A stretch of DNA of 19,873 nucleotides from an uncultured Succinivibrio sp. (lineage in GTDB: Bacteria; Pseudomonadota; Gammaproteobacteria; Enterobacterales; Succinivibrionaceae). The DNA lies in contig CAAGAC010000130.1 in assembly GCA_900767695.1 (NCBI GenBank), positions 1-19,873 of the forward strand, written 5' to 3'. The translations under genes and the position numbers were made by a program. The notes under the pieces were generated by a model that was given only the letters and a program-made list of their open reading frames with translations, was not told where the DNA came from and searched no databases. Positions 12,133 through 18,963 of this stretch are shown piece after piece; position 1 is the stretch's first letter, and the number at the start of each line of letters is the position of its first letter.

Positions 12133-12484
12133 TGCCGCGGATGCCGAATCTTATGGCATGGGCATCCTCAAGCCCATTCAGTTCCATCTCCCATCCCATC
12201 CGCCCCACGACCTTTTTATTTCCTGCTTTTCTCCTTCTTGTCTCACCGCATTCACTCCCCGCGCGCTGCATCGCCGTTCTCATGACTCCCCGGCCCGCGG
12301 CGTGAAAGGCGCCTGCGCTTTTTTATCGCATTCTTCGGAAAACGTTTGCGACATTGCGCCCGGAATGGCTCTGACAAGGTGCCATTTGTCCTGCATTTTC
12401 AAAAAATTCCGCTCCTAAGTGTGATCAATGCGGCGTTTACTCCATTACTTGCGCGCCCGCGTCCGAGGGATCGTCCCAATGCCT
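12133..12484. other. Long pntA upstream region without genes
   Basis: No credible gene. The first half is pyrimidine-rich (runs of C and T around 12180-12260). It contains one strong palindromic operator-like site at 12336-12351, and TGTGATCAATG near 12419-12429, a weak CRP/FNR-like half match. Confidence 0.45.
12336..12351. promoter_or_regulatory. PurR / LacI-family operator-like palindrome
   Basis: On the minus strand the site reads TCGCAAACGTTTTCCG. Its core CGCAAACGTTTTC is identical to the E. coli PurR operator consensus ACGCAAACGTTTTCGT over 13 bases, centred on CG as in all LacI/GalR-family sites. It lies about 207 nt upstream of the pntA start. Confidence 0.5.
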
Positions 12485-12490
12485 TAGAAT
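12485..12490 (+). promoter_or_regulatory. Candidate pntAB -10 element
   Basis: TAGAAT lies 12 nt before a leader hairpin and 68 nt before the pntA ATG. The -35 region shows no good hexamer, so an activator may be needed or the real promoter may be elsewhere. Confidence 0.35.
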
Positions 12491-12501
12491 AATGGGGTCA
12501 G

Positions 12502-12524
12502 GGCATGGCCGGATCGGCCATGCC
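12502..12524 (+). promoter_or_regulatory. pntAB leader hairpin
   Basis: GGCATGGCCG (12502-12511), loop GAT, CGGCCATGCC (12515-12524): a perfect 10-bp stem in the 5' leader, ending 33 nt before the pntA start. No U-tract follows, so it is not an ordinary attenuator. Confidence 0.55.
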
Positions 12525-12557
12525 TGTCAATGAACATGAAGGACACAGGACATAGCC

Positions 12558-14096
12558 ATGCTGATAGGTATTCCCAAAGAGAGTCTGGCCGGTGAGAAGA
12601 GGGTCGCGGCGACCCCCGACACCGTGGCCAAGCTTAGGAAGTTAGGATTCGAGATCCAGGTGCAGGCCGGAGCGGGCGAGGACGCCAGCTTCAAGGACGC
12701 TGCCTACGAGGCTGCCGGAGCCAAGGTCGTCGGCCCCAGGGATGTCTGGAACAGCGACATCATCTTCAAGGTCAACGCGCCCGACGATGATGAGATAGGC
12801 TACATGAAGGAGGGCCAGACCCTGGTCTCCTTCATCCGTCCGGCGCAGAACAAGGATCTTGTCGACAAGCTCAACGCCAAGAAGGCCACGGTCCTCGCCA
12901 TGGACATGGTGCCGCGCATCTCCCGCGCGCAGTCCATGGACGCGCTGTCCTCCACCGCCAACATTTCAGGCTACCGCGCCGTGATCGAGGCCGCCCACGC
13001 CTTCGGCAGGTTCTTCACCGGCCAGGTGACCGCCGCAGGCAAGGTCCCGCCTGCCAAGGTGCTGGTCATCGGCGCCGGCGTCGCCGGCCTCGCGGCCATC
13101 GGCACCGCCCACTCGCTGGGCGCCGTGGTCCGCGCCTTCGACACCCGCGAGGTCGTTGCCGACCAGATCAGGTCGATGGGCGGTGAGTTCTTGAAGCTTG
13201 ACTACAAGGAGGAGGGCAAGGATTCCTCCGACGGCTACGCCAAGGTCATGAGCGAGGGCTACATCAAGGCCGAGATGGACTTGTTCGCCAAGCAGTGCAA
13301 GGACGTCGACATCATCATCACCACCGCCGCGATCCCGGGCAAGAAGTCGCCGCTGCTCATCACCAAGACGATGGTCGAGTCCATGAAGTCGGGCTCGGTC
13401 ATAGTCGACATGGCCGCCGCCGGCGGCGGCAACTGCGAGTGCACCAAGCCGGGCAAGGTCACCACCACTCCAAACGGCGTGACCGTCATCGGCTACACCG
13501 ATCTGGCCTCCCGCCTCCCGGCGCAGTCCTCGCAGCTCTACGCGACCAACCTTGTGAACCTCGCAAAGCTCCTTTGCAAGAACAAGGACGGGAACATAGA
13601 CATCAACTTCGACGACGTGGTGATCCGCAACATGACGGTCTCCCGCGGCGGCGAGGTCACTTTCCCGCCTCCGAAGATCAGCGTCTCCGCCGCCCCTGCG
13701 GCGAAGAAGGCCGAGGCCCCCAAGAAGATCGAGCAGCACCACGTCTCCAAGGCCTTCAAGATAGGCTGCGTCGTCGTGGCGCTGCTGTGCTTCCTGCTCA
13801 TCGGCCTCTACGCGCCTGCCAAGTTCCTGCCGCACTTCACCGTGTTCGTGCTCGCTGTCGTGGTCGGCTACTACGTGGTCTGGAACGTGACCCACGCCCT
13901 CCACACCCCGCTGATGTCGGTGACCAACGCCATCTCGGGCATCATCATCGTCGGCGCGATGGAGCAGCTGGTCTCAGGCTCCGTCATCGTCGGCATCCTC
14001 GCCTTCATCGGCACGATGATCGCCTCGATCAACATCTTCGGCGGATTCGCCGTGACGCGCCGCATGCTCGGCATGTTCAGGAAACAGGGCAAGTAA
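12558..14096 (+). CDS. pntA: Proton-translocating NAD(P) transhydrogenase, alpha subunit
   Basis: A 512-residue subunit (E. coli 510) of the inner-membrane enzyme that transfers hydride between NAD(H) and NADP(H), coupled to proton movement. The N-terminal domain I binds NAD(H): 'GIPKESLAGEKRVAATP' at the start, 'VPRISRAQSMDALSS' near 117-132, and the Rossmann motif GAGVAG at 172-177. The usual 'AAQNGGNCE' segment reads 'AAAGGGNCE'. A Lys/Ala/Pro linker near 375-395 leads to four membrane helices (about 400-510) with 'GYYVVWNVTHALHTPLMSV' and 'ASINIFGGF'. pntB follows after 15 nt. The ribosome site (AGGA) is modest. Confidence 0.97.
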   Translation: MLIGIPKESLAGEKRVAATPDTVAKLRKLGFEIQVQAGAGEDASFKDAAYEAAGAKVVGPRDVWNSDIIFKVNAPDDDEIGYMKEGQTLVSFIRPAQNKDLVDKLNAKKATVLAMDMVPRISRAQSMDALSSTANISGYRAVIEAAHAFGRFFTGQVTAAGKVPPAKVLVIGAGVAGLAAIGTAHSLGAVVRAFDTREVVADQIRSMGGEFLKLDYKEEGKDSSDGYAKVMSEGYIKAEMDLFAKQCKDVDIIITTAAIPGKKSPLLITKTMVESMKSGSVIVDMAAAGGGNCECTKPGKVTTTPNGVTVIGYTDLASRLPAQSSQLYATNLVNLAKLLCKNKDGNIDINFDDVVIRNMTVSRGGEVTFPPPKISVSAAPAAKKAEAPKKIEQHHVSKAFKIGCVVVALLCFLLIGLYAPAKFLPHFTVFVLAVVVGYYVVWNVTHALHTPLMSVTNAISGIIIVGAMEQLVSGSVIVGILAFIGTMIASINIFGGFAVTRRMLGMFRKQGK

Positions 14097-14111
14097 GGAG
14101 CCTCAAACAAA

Positions 14112-15554
14112 ATGATTCAAGCCACAGGTCTTACCTACATAGCCTACATTCTCGCCGCGCTGCTCTTCATACTGGCGCTTGCGGGTCTGTCCAAGCAGGA
14201 AACCGCCAAGATGGGCTGCTACAGCGGCATCTGCGGCATGGCGATCGCGCTGCTCGCGACCTTCACCAAGCTGACCGCCGCGGCGATCGGCCTCACCATC
14301 TTCGCGATGGTCATCGGCGCCTGCGTTGGCCTCTTCGTCGCGCGCAAGGTCCAGATGACCCAGATGCCGGAGCTGATCGCCTGCCTGCACAGCTTCGTCG
14401 GCCTGGCCGCGGTGCTCGTGGGCTTCAACACCTTCATCGAGCTTGGCGCCATTCCCGACGCCGCCACGGGCCTCACCAACGGCGTGCTGATGGACCAGGC
14501 GGGCGAGCTTGGCATCCACCTCGGCGAGATCTTCATCGGCGTGTTCATCGGCGCCGTGACCTTCACCGGGTCGATCATCGCCTACGGCAAGCTCAACGGC
14601 ACCTACAAGCTGCGCATCTTCAAGTCCGCGCCGCTGGTGCTGCCTGCCAACCACTGGATCAACCTGGGCGCGCTCATCGTCTGCGTGCTCCTCATGATCT
14701 GGTTCCTCCACGGCGGCGTTGACGCCGCGGCCGCGCCGCTGGTCATCATGACCATCATCGCGCTGGCCTTCGGCGTGAACCTGGTCGTCGCCATCGGCGG
14801 CGCCGACATGCCGGTCGTGATCTCGATGCTCAACTCCTACTCGGGGTGGGCCGCCGCCGCCTCGGGCTTCATGCTCGACAACGATCTGCTGATCGTGACC
14901 GGCGCGCTGGTCGGCTCCTCGGGCGCCATCCTCTCGTACATCATGTGCAAGGCCATGAACCGCTCGTTCATCTCCGTCATCGCCGGCGGCTTCGGCAACA
15001 AGCCGCAGGAGAAGAAGGACGAGGAGATGGGCGAGTACCACGAGATGAAGACCAACGAGGTCGCCGAGCTCCTCAAGAACTCCTCCTCCGTGATCATCGC
15101 CCCGGGCTACGGCATGGCCGTCGCCCAGGCACAGAACGCGGTCGCCCAGCTCACCGAGAAGCTCCAGAAGCGCGGCATCACCGTCCGCTTCGCCATCCAC
15201 CCGGTCGCAGGCCGCCTGCCCGGCCACATGAACGTGCTGCTGGCCGAGGCCAAGGTCCCGTACGACATCGTCTTCGAGATGGACGAGATCAACGACGACT
15301 TCGAGAACACCGACACCGTGCTGGTCATCGGCGCCAACGACACCGTGAACCCGGCCGCGGCCGAGGATCCTTCAAGCCCGATCGCCGGCATGCCGGTGCT
15401 CGAGGTCTGGAAGGCCCGCAACGTCGTGGTGTTCAAGCGCTCGATGAACCCGGGCTACGCCGGAGTGCAGAACCCGCTGTTCTTCAAGGACAACGCCTAC
15501 ATGTGCTTTGGCGACGCCAAGAAGTCGGTCGAGGAGATCGACGCCCTGCTCTGA
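14112..15554 (+). CDS. pntB: Proton-translocating NAD(P) transhydrogenase, beta subunit
   Basis: A 480-residue subunit (E. coli 462). About the first 290 residues are membrane helices of domain II, including 'IGGADMPVVISMLNSYSGWA' and 'NDLLIVTGALVGSSGAILSY', which form the proton channel. The C-terminal domain III binds NADP(H): 'GYGMAVAQAQNAVAQL' near 333-348, 'HPVAGRLPGHMNVLLAEA', 'DEINDDF', 'GANDTVNPAA' and 'KRSMNPGYAGVQNPLF'. The extra length lies mainly near residues 105-140. AAGGAG precedes the ATG by 11 nt. It is co-transcribed with pntA and ends at a strong hairpin. Confidence 0.97.
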   Translation: MIQATGLTYIAYILAALLFILALAGLSKQETAKMGCYSGICGMAIALLATFTKLTAAAIGLTIFAMVIGACVGLFVARKVQMTQMPELIACLHSFVGLAAVLVGFNTFIELGAIPDAATGLTNGVLMDQAGELGIHLGEIFIGVFIGAVTFTGSIIAYGKLNGTYKLRIFKSAPLVLPANHWINLGALIVCVLLMIWFLHGGVDAAAAPLVIMTIIALAFGVNLVVAIGGADMPVVISMLNSYSGWAAAASGFMLDNDLLIVTGALVGSSGAILSYIMCKAMNRSFISVIAGGFGNKPQEKKDEEMGEYHEMKTNEVAELLKNSSSVIIAPGYGMAVAQAQNAVAQLTEKLQKRGITVRFAIHPVAGRLPGHMNVLLAEAKVPYDIVFEMDEINDDFENTDTVLVIGANDTVNPAAAEDPSSPIAGMPVLEVWKARNVVVFKRSMNPGYAGVQNPLFFKDNAYMCFGDAKKSVEEIDALL

Positions 15555-15571
15555 CAGGCAAGCAAGACGCA

Positions 15572-15605
15572 GGAAGGCCCCCGGGAGCGATCCCGGGGGC
15601 CTTCC
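15572..15605. terminator. Terminator hairpin after pntB
   Basis: A perfect 15-bp stem, GGAAGGCCCCCGGGA (15572-15586) with its complement (15591-15605), around the loop GCGA. It starts 17 nt past the pntB stop. No T-run follows on the plus strand. Confidence 0.7.
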
Positions 15606-15628
15606 TCGTCATTGGCCTCATGAAAATC

Positions 15629-15654
15629 GCGGAGCGCGGCAGGGCGCGCTCCGC
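15629..15654 (-). terminator. Terminator of the cysZ-ptsI-crr transcript
   Basis: GCGGAGCGCG (15629-15638) and CGCGCTCCGC (15645-15654) form a 10-bp stem; read on the minus strand it is followed by GATTTTC. It starts 9 nt past the crr-like stop codon. Confidence 0.6.
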
Positions 15655-15663
15655 AGGTGAGGC

Positions 15664-16233
15664 TTACTTTCCCGTGCCAGGGGCGCCGGTCTGGGGCCGT
15701 GGCCCCTGATCCTCCTTGTAGTAGACCCAGGCGCAGGGCGTCCTGCCGGCCTCGGCGCGGCCCGAGGCGCTTGCAACGCGCAGGATCGGGGCGCTCGAGC
15801 TGATGACGATCATGGTCGTGATCGATGACTTGCCAGGATCGGGGATGCGCGAGAGGTCGAACCTCAGGATCTCGTCGCCCTGATGGACCTCGTCCCCCTC
15901 CTTGAGCACGCTCTCAAAGCCCTCGCCGGTGAGCAGGGCGGTGCCTATGCCCACGCGCAGGTAGATCTCGGTGCCGTTCTGGGCGCGCACCGTGGCGGCC
16001 GAGCCAGAGGAGAGCACGCGGGTGAGCGTGCCGTCGCATGGGGCGAGCAGCTGCCCGCCCTCGGGGACGAAGGCGCAGCCGTCGCCTGCTATCCTCTCGC
16101 AGATGACCGGATCGGGAACGTCCCTCAAGGGAACTATGGTGCCGGTGACGGGGGACACGAGCACTAGGCCTGCCTCCTCCTGCGCCTCCGCATCCTGCTC
16201 GTCGCGCTTGAAAAGCCTGCTTAGGAATGACAT
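15664..16233 (-). CDS. Glucose-type PTS EIIA (Crr)-like protein lacking both active-site histidines
   Basis: A 189-residue EIIA-Glc fold (E. coli Crr 169). Family segments are clear: 'VSPVTGTIVPLRDVPDPV', 'ERIAGDGCAFVPEGGQLLAPCDGTL', 'GTEIYLRVGIGTALLTGEGFE' and 'GDEVHQGDEILRFDL'. In E. coli the phosphorylated His90 lies in 'ELFVHFGIDT' and the partner His75 in 'TNHAFSI'. Here the first reads 'EIYLRVGIGT' (R93 for His, Gly for the nearby Asp) and the second position is S78. Phosphotransfer should therefore be impossible, while the interaction surface may survive. The C-terminus has an added Pro/Gly-rich tail. It lies 24 nt after the EI-like gene, with AAGGTGG 8 nt before the ATG. The frame is intact, so selection seems to maintain it. 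Confidence 0.88.
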   Translation of the reverse strand: MSFLSRLFKRDEQDAEAQEEAGLVLVSPVTGTIVPLRDVPDPVICERIAGDGCAFVPEGGQLLAPCDGTLTRVLSSGSAATVRAQNGTEIYLRVGIGTALLTGEGFESVLKEGDEVHQGDEILRFDLSRIPDPGKSSITTMIVISSSAPILRVASASGRAEAGRTPCAWVYYKEDQGPRPQTGAPGTGK

Positions 16234-16257
16234 CAGTAAACCACCTTGAATATGGGC

Positions 16258-17922
16258 TCAGCCGTTGAGCCTGCCTATGAGCCTGGCTATGTCCTCGCCG
16301 CGGAAGATGTTCATGATCTCGGCGTATAGATCCTCGTCAAAGCGCGGCTTGGCCCCGCCCAGGTCCATCCTCTCGACTGCCTGGCGGAGCTTTGGGATCT
16401 CGTAGCTGTCCACCGTGAGGTAGCCTGCTCCGAGCCTTAGGAAGAAGGGAATGAGCTCGACCCTTGACGCGAAGCGCCCGGCGACGCCCACCGGGATCCC
16501 CGACTTGTCGGCGGCCTTGGCCGCCATCGCGATGAGCTTGGCCAAAGGCGGGGTGAACGAGGCGTCGGCCGGGCGGGGCGCCGAGGCGTACTCGGCAAGC
16601 GAGCTCGTCCCGATTATGAACATCGAGAACTTGTCTGCAAAGGCCTGGGCCGAGAGCACGGCCGCCGGGGTCTCTATCATGAGCGCGGTGTCGTAGTCTG
16701 AGTGCGGGATCCTCGCGTACTCGAGCTCCTCCGAGCAGGCCGCGGCGAGGCGGTTCAGGTAGCGCGCCTCGGAGAGCCTGGTCACCAGCGGGAAGACGAT
16801 GCGGATCCTGCGGCCGGGGGCTGCGGACATCACGGCGCGGAGCTCCTTCTTCAGGAGGCGCGAGCTGACGCAGGCGCCGTAGCCGCGCATCGGCCCCATC
16901 GGATCGGTCTCGCAGTCGAACATCGGCTGCTTGTCGTCGGCAAAGTCGAAGGTGCGGATGTTGAGGGGACGGCCCTCGGGCACCAGCGAGAACACCGTCA
17001 TGAATGACTGCCGCATCTCCTCCTCGGAGGGCTCGTGATCGCAGCTTAGAAAGAGGAACTCTGAGCGCAGCAGCCCAAGCCCCGCGCGCAGGAACGGCGC
17101 CGAGAGCCCGGTCCTGCGCGAGGCGCCCACCGAGCAGAGGATCTCGACAGGCCCCTGCGCGTCGTCGTCGAGATCCCCCCTGAAGAGATCCTGCCTGGCC
17201 TCCATCGCCTCGCGGGCGTCGCGGGGAGGATCGACCGTGGCGACCCCGGTGTTGCCGTCGACGAGCACCAGCGTGCCGGACTTGATGTGGCAGGCGCCTG
17301 CTGCCGAGAAGACCGAGGGGATCCCAAGCTCGCGCAGCGCAAGCGCCAGGTGCCCGGAGGCGCGGCCCTCCTCGAGCACCACCGCCTTTACAAAGCGGGT
17401 GTCGAGCGAGAGGAGCTGCGCCGGGGTGAGGGCGCGGGAGACTATCACCGCGTCGGACTTGAGCTGGGGGAGCGAGGAGATGGTGATCCCGCGCATGAAG
17501 AGCGACTGCACGAACTCGCGCAGCAGAAGCTCCAGTGCGCGCAGTTCCGAGGTGGACATGGCGTCGTCCAGATCGTAGGAGAACTTGAAGCGCGAGAGCC
17601 CGCCGATGAGCACGGTGCGCGCCGCCATCGGGGCGGTCTCGCCCTTCCTGATCAGCGCCACGACGTCGCGGGTGTTCTCGGGGGCGGTCATGTAGCCTGC
17701 CGCCGCGCCGTAGAGATCGCGCTGCTGGTCGAGCGCGGGATTGGCCGTCTGGCGCAGGCGCTCCGAGAAGAACTTGAGGCTGCGGCGGTAGAACTCGGAT
17801 TCGGCCTCGGGGTCGAGCGCCCAGGGGCGGTCGTAGTCGGGGTTGTCGGCCGAGCGGACCAGGGTGATGGCAGGCGCCGAGGCGATGCCCGACGAGGCCG
17901 GGACTCCCGAGAGCGAGTACAT
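16258..17922 (-). CDS. PTS Enzyme I-like protein with degenerate PEP site
   Basis: A 554-residue homologue of Enzyme I (E. coli PtsI 575), which normally passes phosphate from PEP to HPr. The swivelling domain has 'GRASGHLALALRELGIP', which keeps the phosphorylated His (H191) with altered flanks (usual GGRTSHTSIMAR). In the PEP barrel R286 (GLLRSEF), R323 (NIRTFD) and E417 (IETPAA) remain. However, GTNDL is 'GTSSL' (440-441 Ser-Ser for Asn-Asp) and GMCGEL is 'GVAGRF' (A481 for the catalytic Cys502). GGDK is ADDK. Normal PEP-dependent autophosphorylation is doubtful. The ATG follows the cysZ stop by 1 nt, with GGAGGG 6 nt upstream inside cysZ. No HPr gene lies in the window. Confidence 0.88.
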   Translation of the reverse strand: MYSLSGVPASSGIASAPAITLVRSADNPDYDRPWALDPEAESEFYRRSLKFFSERLRQTANPALDQQRDLYGAAAGYMTAPENTRDVVALIRKGETAPMAARTVLIGGLSRFKFSYDLDDAMSTSELRALELLLREFVQSLFMRGITISSLPQLKSDAVIVSRALTPAQLLSLDTRFVKAVVLEEGRASGHLALALRELGIPSVFSAAGACHIKSGTLVLVDGNTGVATVDPPRDAREAMEARQDLFRGDLDDDAQGPVEILCSVGASRRTGLSAPFLRAGLGLLRSEFLFLSCDHEPSEEEMRQSFMTVFSLVPEGRPLNIRTFDFADDKQPMFDCETDPMGPMRGYGACVSSRLLKKELRAVMSAAPGRRIRIVFPLVTRLSEARYLNRLAAACSEELEYARIPHSDYDTALMIETPAAVLSAQAFADKFSMFIIGTSSLAEYASAPRPADASFTPPLAKLIAMAAKAADKSGIPVGVAGRFASRVELIPFFLRLGAGYLTVDSYEIPKLRQAVERMDLGGAKPRFDEDLYAEIMNIFRGEDIARLIGRLNG

Positions 17923-17923
17923 G

Positions 17924-18691
17924 TCAGGCCCTCCCCTGCAGGGCAGGCGCGGCGGCGCCGCCGCGGCGCAGCTCGACGTAGTACCTGGTGCCCGCGCACA
18001 CTGCGGCAGGCGGGATCAGCAGGTTGAGTACCGGCACTGCGGTGAGCAGCGCCACGGCCGCGCCGAGCGCGAAGGTCGCCATCTTCGAGGAGGCCAGATC
18101 GGCGCGCATCTGCGCGAAGGGAACCTTGTGGTTGTCGTAGGCGTAGTCGGCGTACTGGAGGCAGCCCATCCAGGAGCCGAGGATGAACCAGGGCACAGGC
18201 GAGATCACGTTGACAACCGGGATCAGCGTGACGATGAGGCACAGGAGCGCCCGTGGCAGGAAGAAGATCTGCTTCTTAAGCTCGCGCTTGAGGCAGCGCG
18301 GGATGTCGCGGATCACGCCTGCAAAGCCCATGTCCTCGGACTGGGTGCCGCAGATGGCCATCTCGGCGCGGTCGGCGAGCAGCCCGTAGAAGGGGGAGGC
18401 GATGATCGTGGCTATGGCCGAGAAGAACCAGAAGCACAGGAAGATGATGAGCAGCGCCGCGATGATCGCGAGGAACCAGCCAAGCCAGGCGAGAAATCCA
18501 GGCAGGCTGTCAGTCCACCCGAAGATCCAGTGCTTGATGCCAAGGTAGGCGGCGATGCCGCCTGCCGAGAGCAGGATGAAGTTCACGATTATGGGCACTA
18601 TAACGTAGGCGCGGCACTGCGGCGAGAGCGCTATCTCAAGCCCCTCCCAGAGGCACTTTGCCGCAAACAGCGGCGAAACCTTGGCAGCCAT
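17924..18691 (-). CDS. cysZ: CysZ-like sulfate permease (EI24 family)
   Basis: A 255-residue inner-membrane protein (E. coli CysZ 253), associated with high-affinity sulfate uptake for cysteine synthesis. Hydrophobic segments lie near 28-50, 66-95, 150-170 and 210-235. The C-terminal 'YAYDNHKVPFAQMRADL' and 'LTAVPVLNLLIPPAAVCAGT' align with 'NKVPFEQMRTRL' and 'FTMIPVLNLVIMPVAVCGAT' of E. coli CysZ. The start at 18691 is chosen for GGGGGAG 5 nt upstream; upstream in-frame ATGs (18745, 18778) have none and would make the protein too long. It is first in a three-gene unit with the two PTS-like genes. In E. coli cysZ also sits upstream of cysK-ptsHI-crr. Confidence 0.9.
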   Translation of the reverse strand: MAAKVSPLFAAKCLWEGLEIALSPQCRAYVIVPIIVNFILLSAGGIAAYLGIKHWIFGWTDSLPGFLAWLGWFLAIIAALLIIFLCFWFFSAIATIIASPFYGLLADRAEMAICGTQSEDMGFAGVIRDIPRCLKRELKKQIFFLPRALLCLIVTLIPVVNVISPVPWFILGSWMGCLQYADYAYDNHKVPFAQMRADLASSKMATFALGAAVALLTAVPVLNLLIPPAAVCAGTRYYVELRRGGAAAPALQGRA

Positions 18692-18963
18692 CAACACTCC
18701 CCCTTTGAAAACCTGCCTGCCGCGAGGGCGGCCTGCTCTTGGCATTTTAACCTGATGGAGGCCAGGTGCGCCTTGCACCGATGATCCTTGCAGGATCGAA
18801 GCGTGTCTGAGTTTTTATGCTCTTTGTCGCTCAGAGAGTCGAGGTTTTATGTGACGGGCCGTTGAGTACATAAAACACTGAAACCACCATTTTTACGCAT
18901 GTAGGCATGGCCGCCTGAGCGGCCTTCCACCCATTCCACCCCCTGATCCACCTCGTCCAGGCC
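18692..18963. other. Spacer between cysZ and the transposase, probable IS left end
   Basis: No gene is seen. It holds the cysZ promoter region, a 9-bp inverted repeat GTTTTATGT (18844-18852) / ACATAAAAC (18868-18876), and GGCCGC-CTGA-GCGGCC (18909-18924) just before the transposase frame. The IS boundary should fall between about 18780 and 18910, but I cannot fix it without the right end. Confidence 0.4.
18719..18749 (-). promoter_or_regulatory. cysZ -10 element and leader hairpin
   Basis: On the minus strand TAAAAT (plus 18744-18749) is a good -10 with no clear -35. The transcript would start near 18737 and almost at once form GCCGC-CCTC-GCGGC (18719-18732), a perfect 5-bp GC stem that can be extended with mismatches. 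Confidence 0.4.

Noticed and set aside
12966..15227. Long minus-strand frames (312 and 374 codons) opposite pntA and pntB
   Set aside because: They are codon-bias shadows: very rich in Gly, Asp, His and Val, with no domain and no ribosome site, and fully covered by clear pntAB coding.
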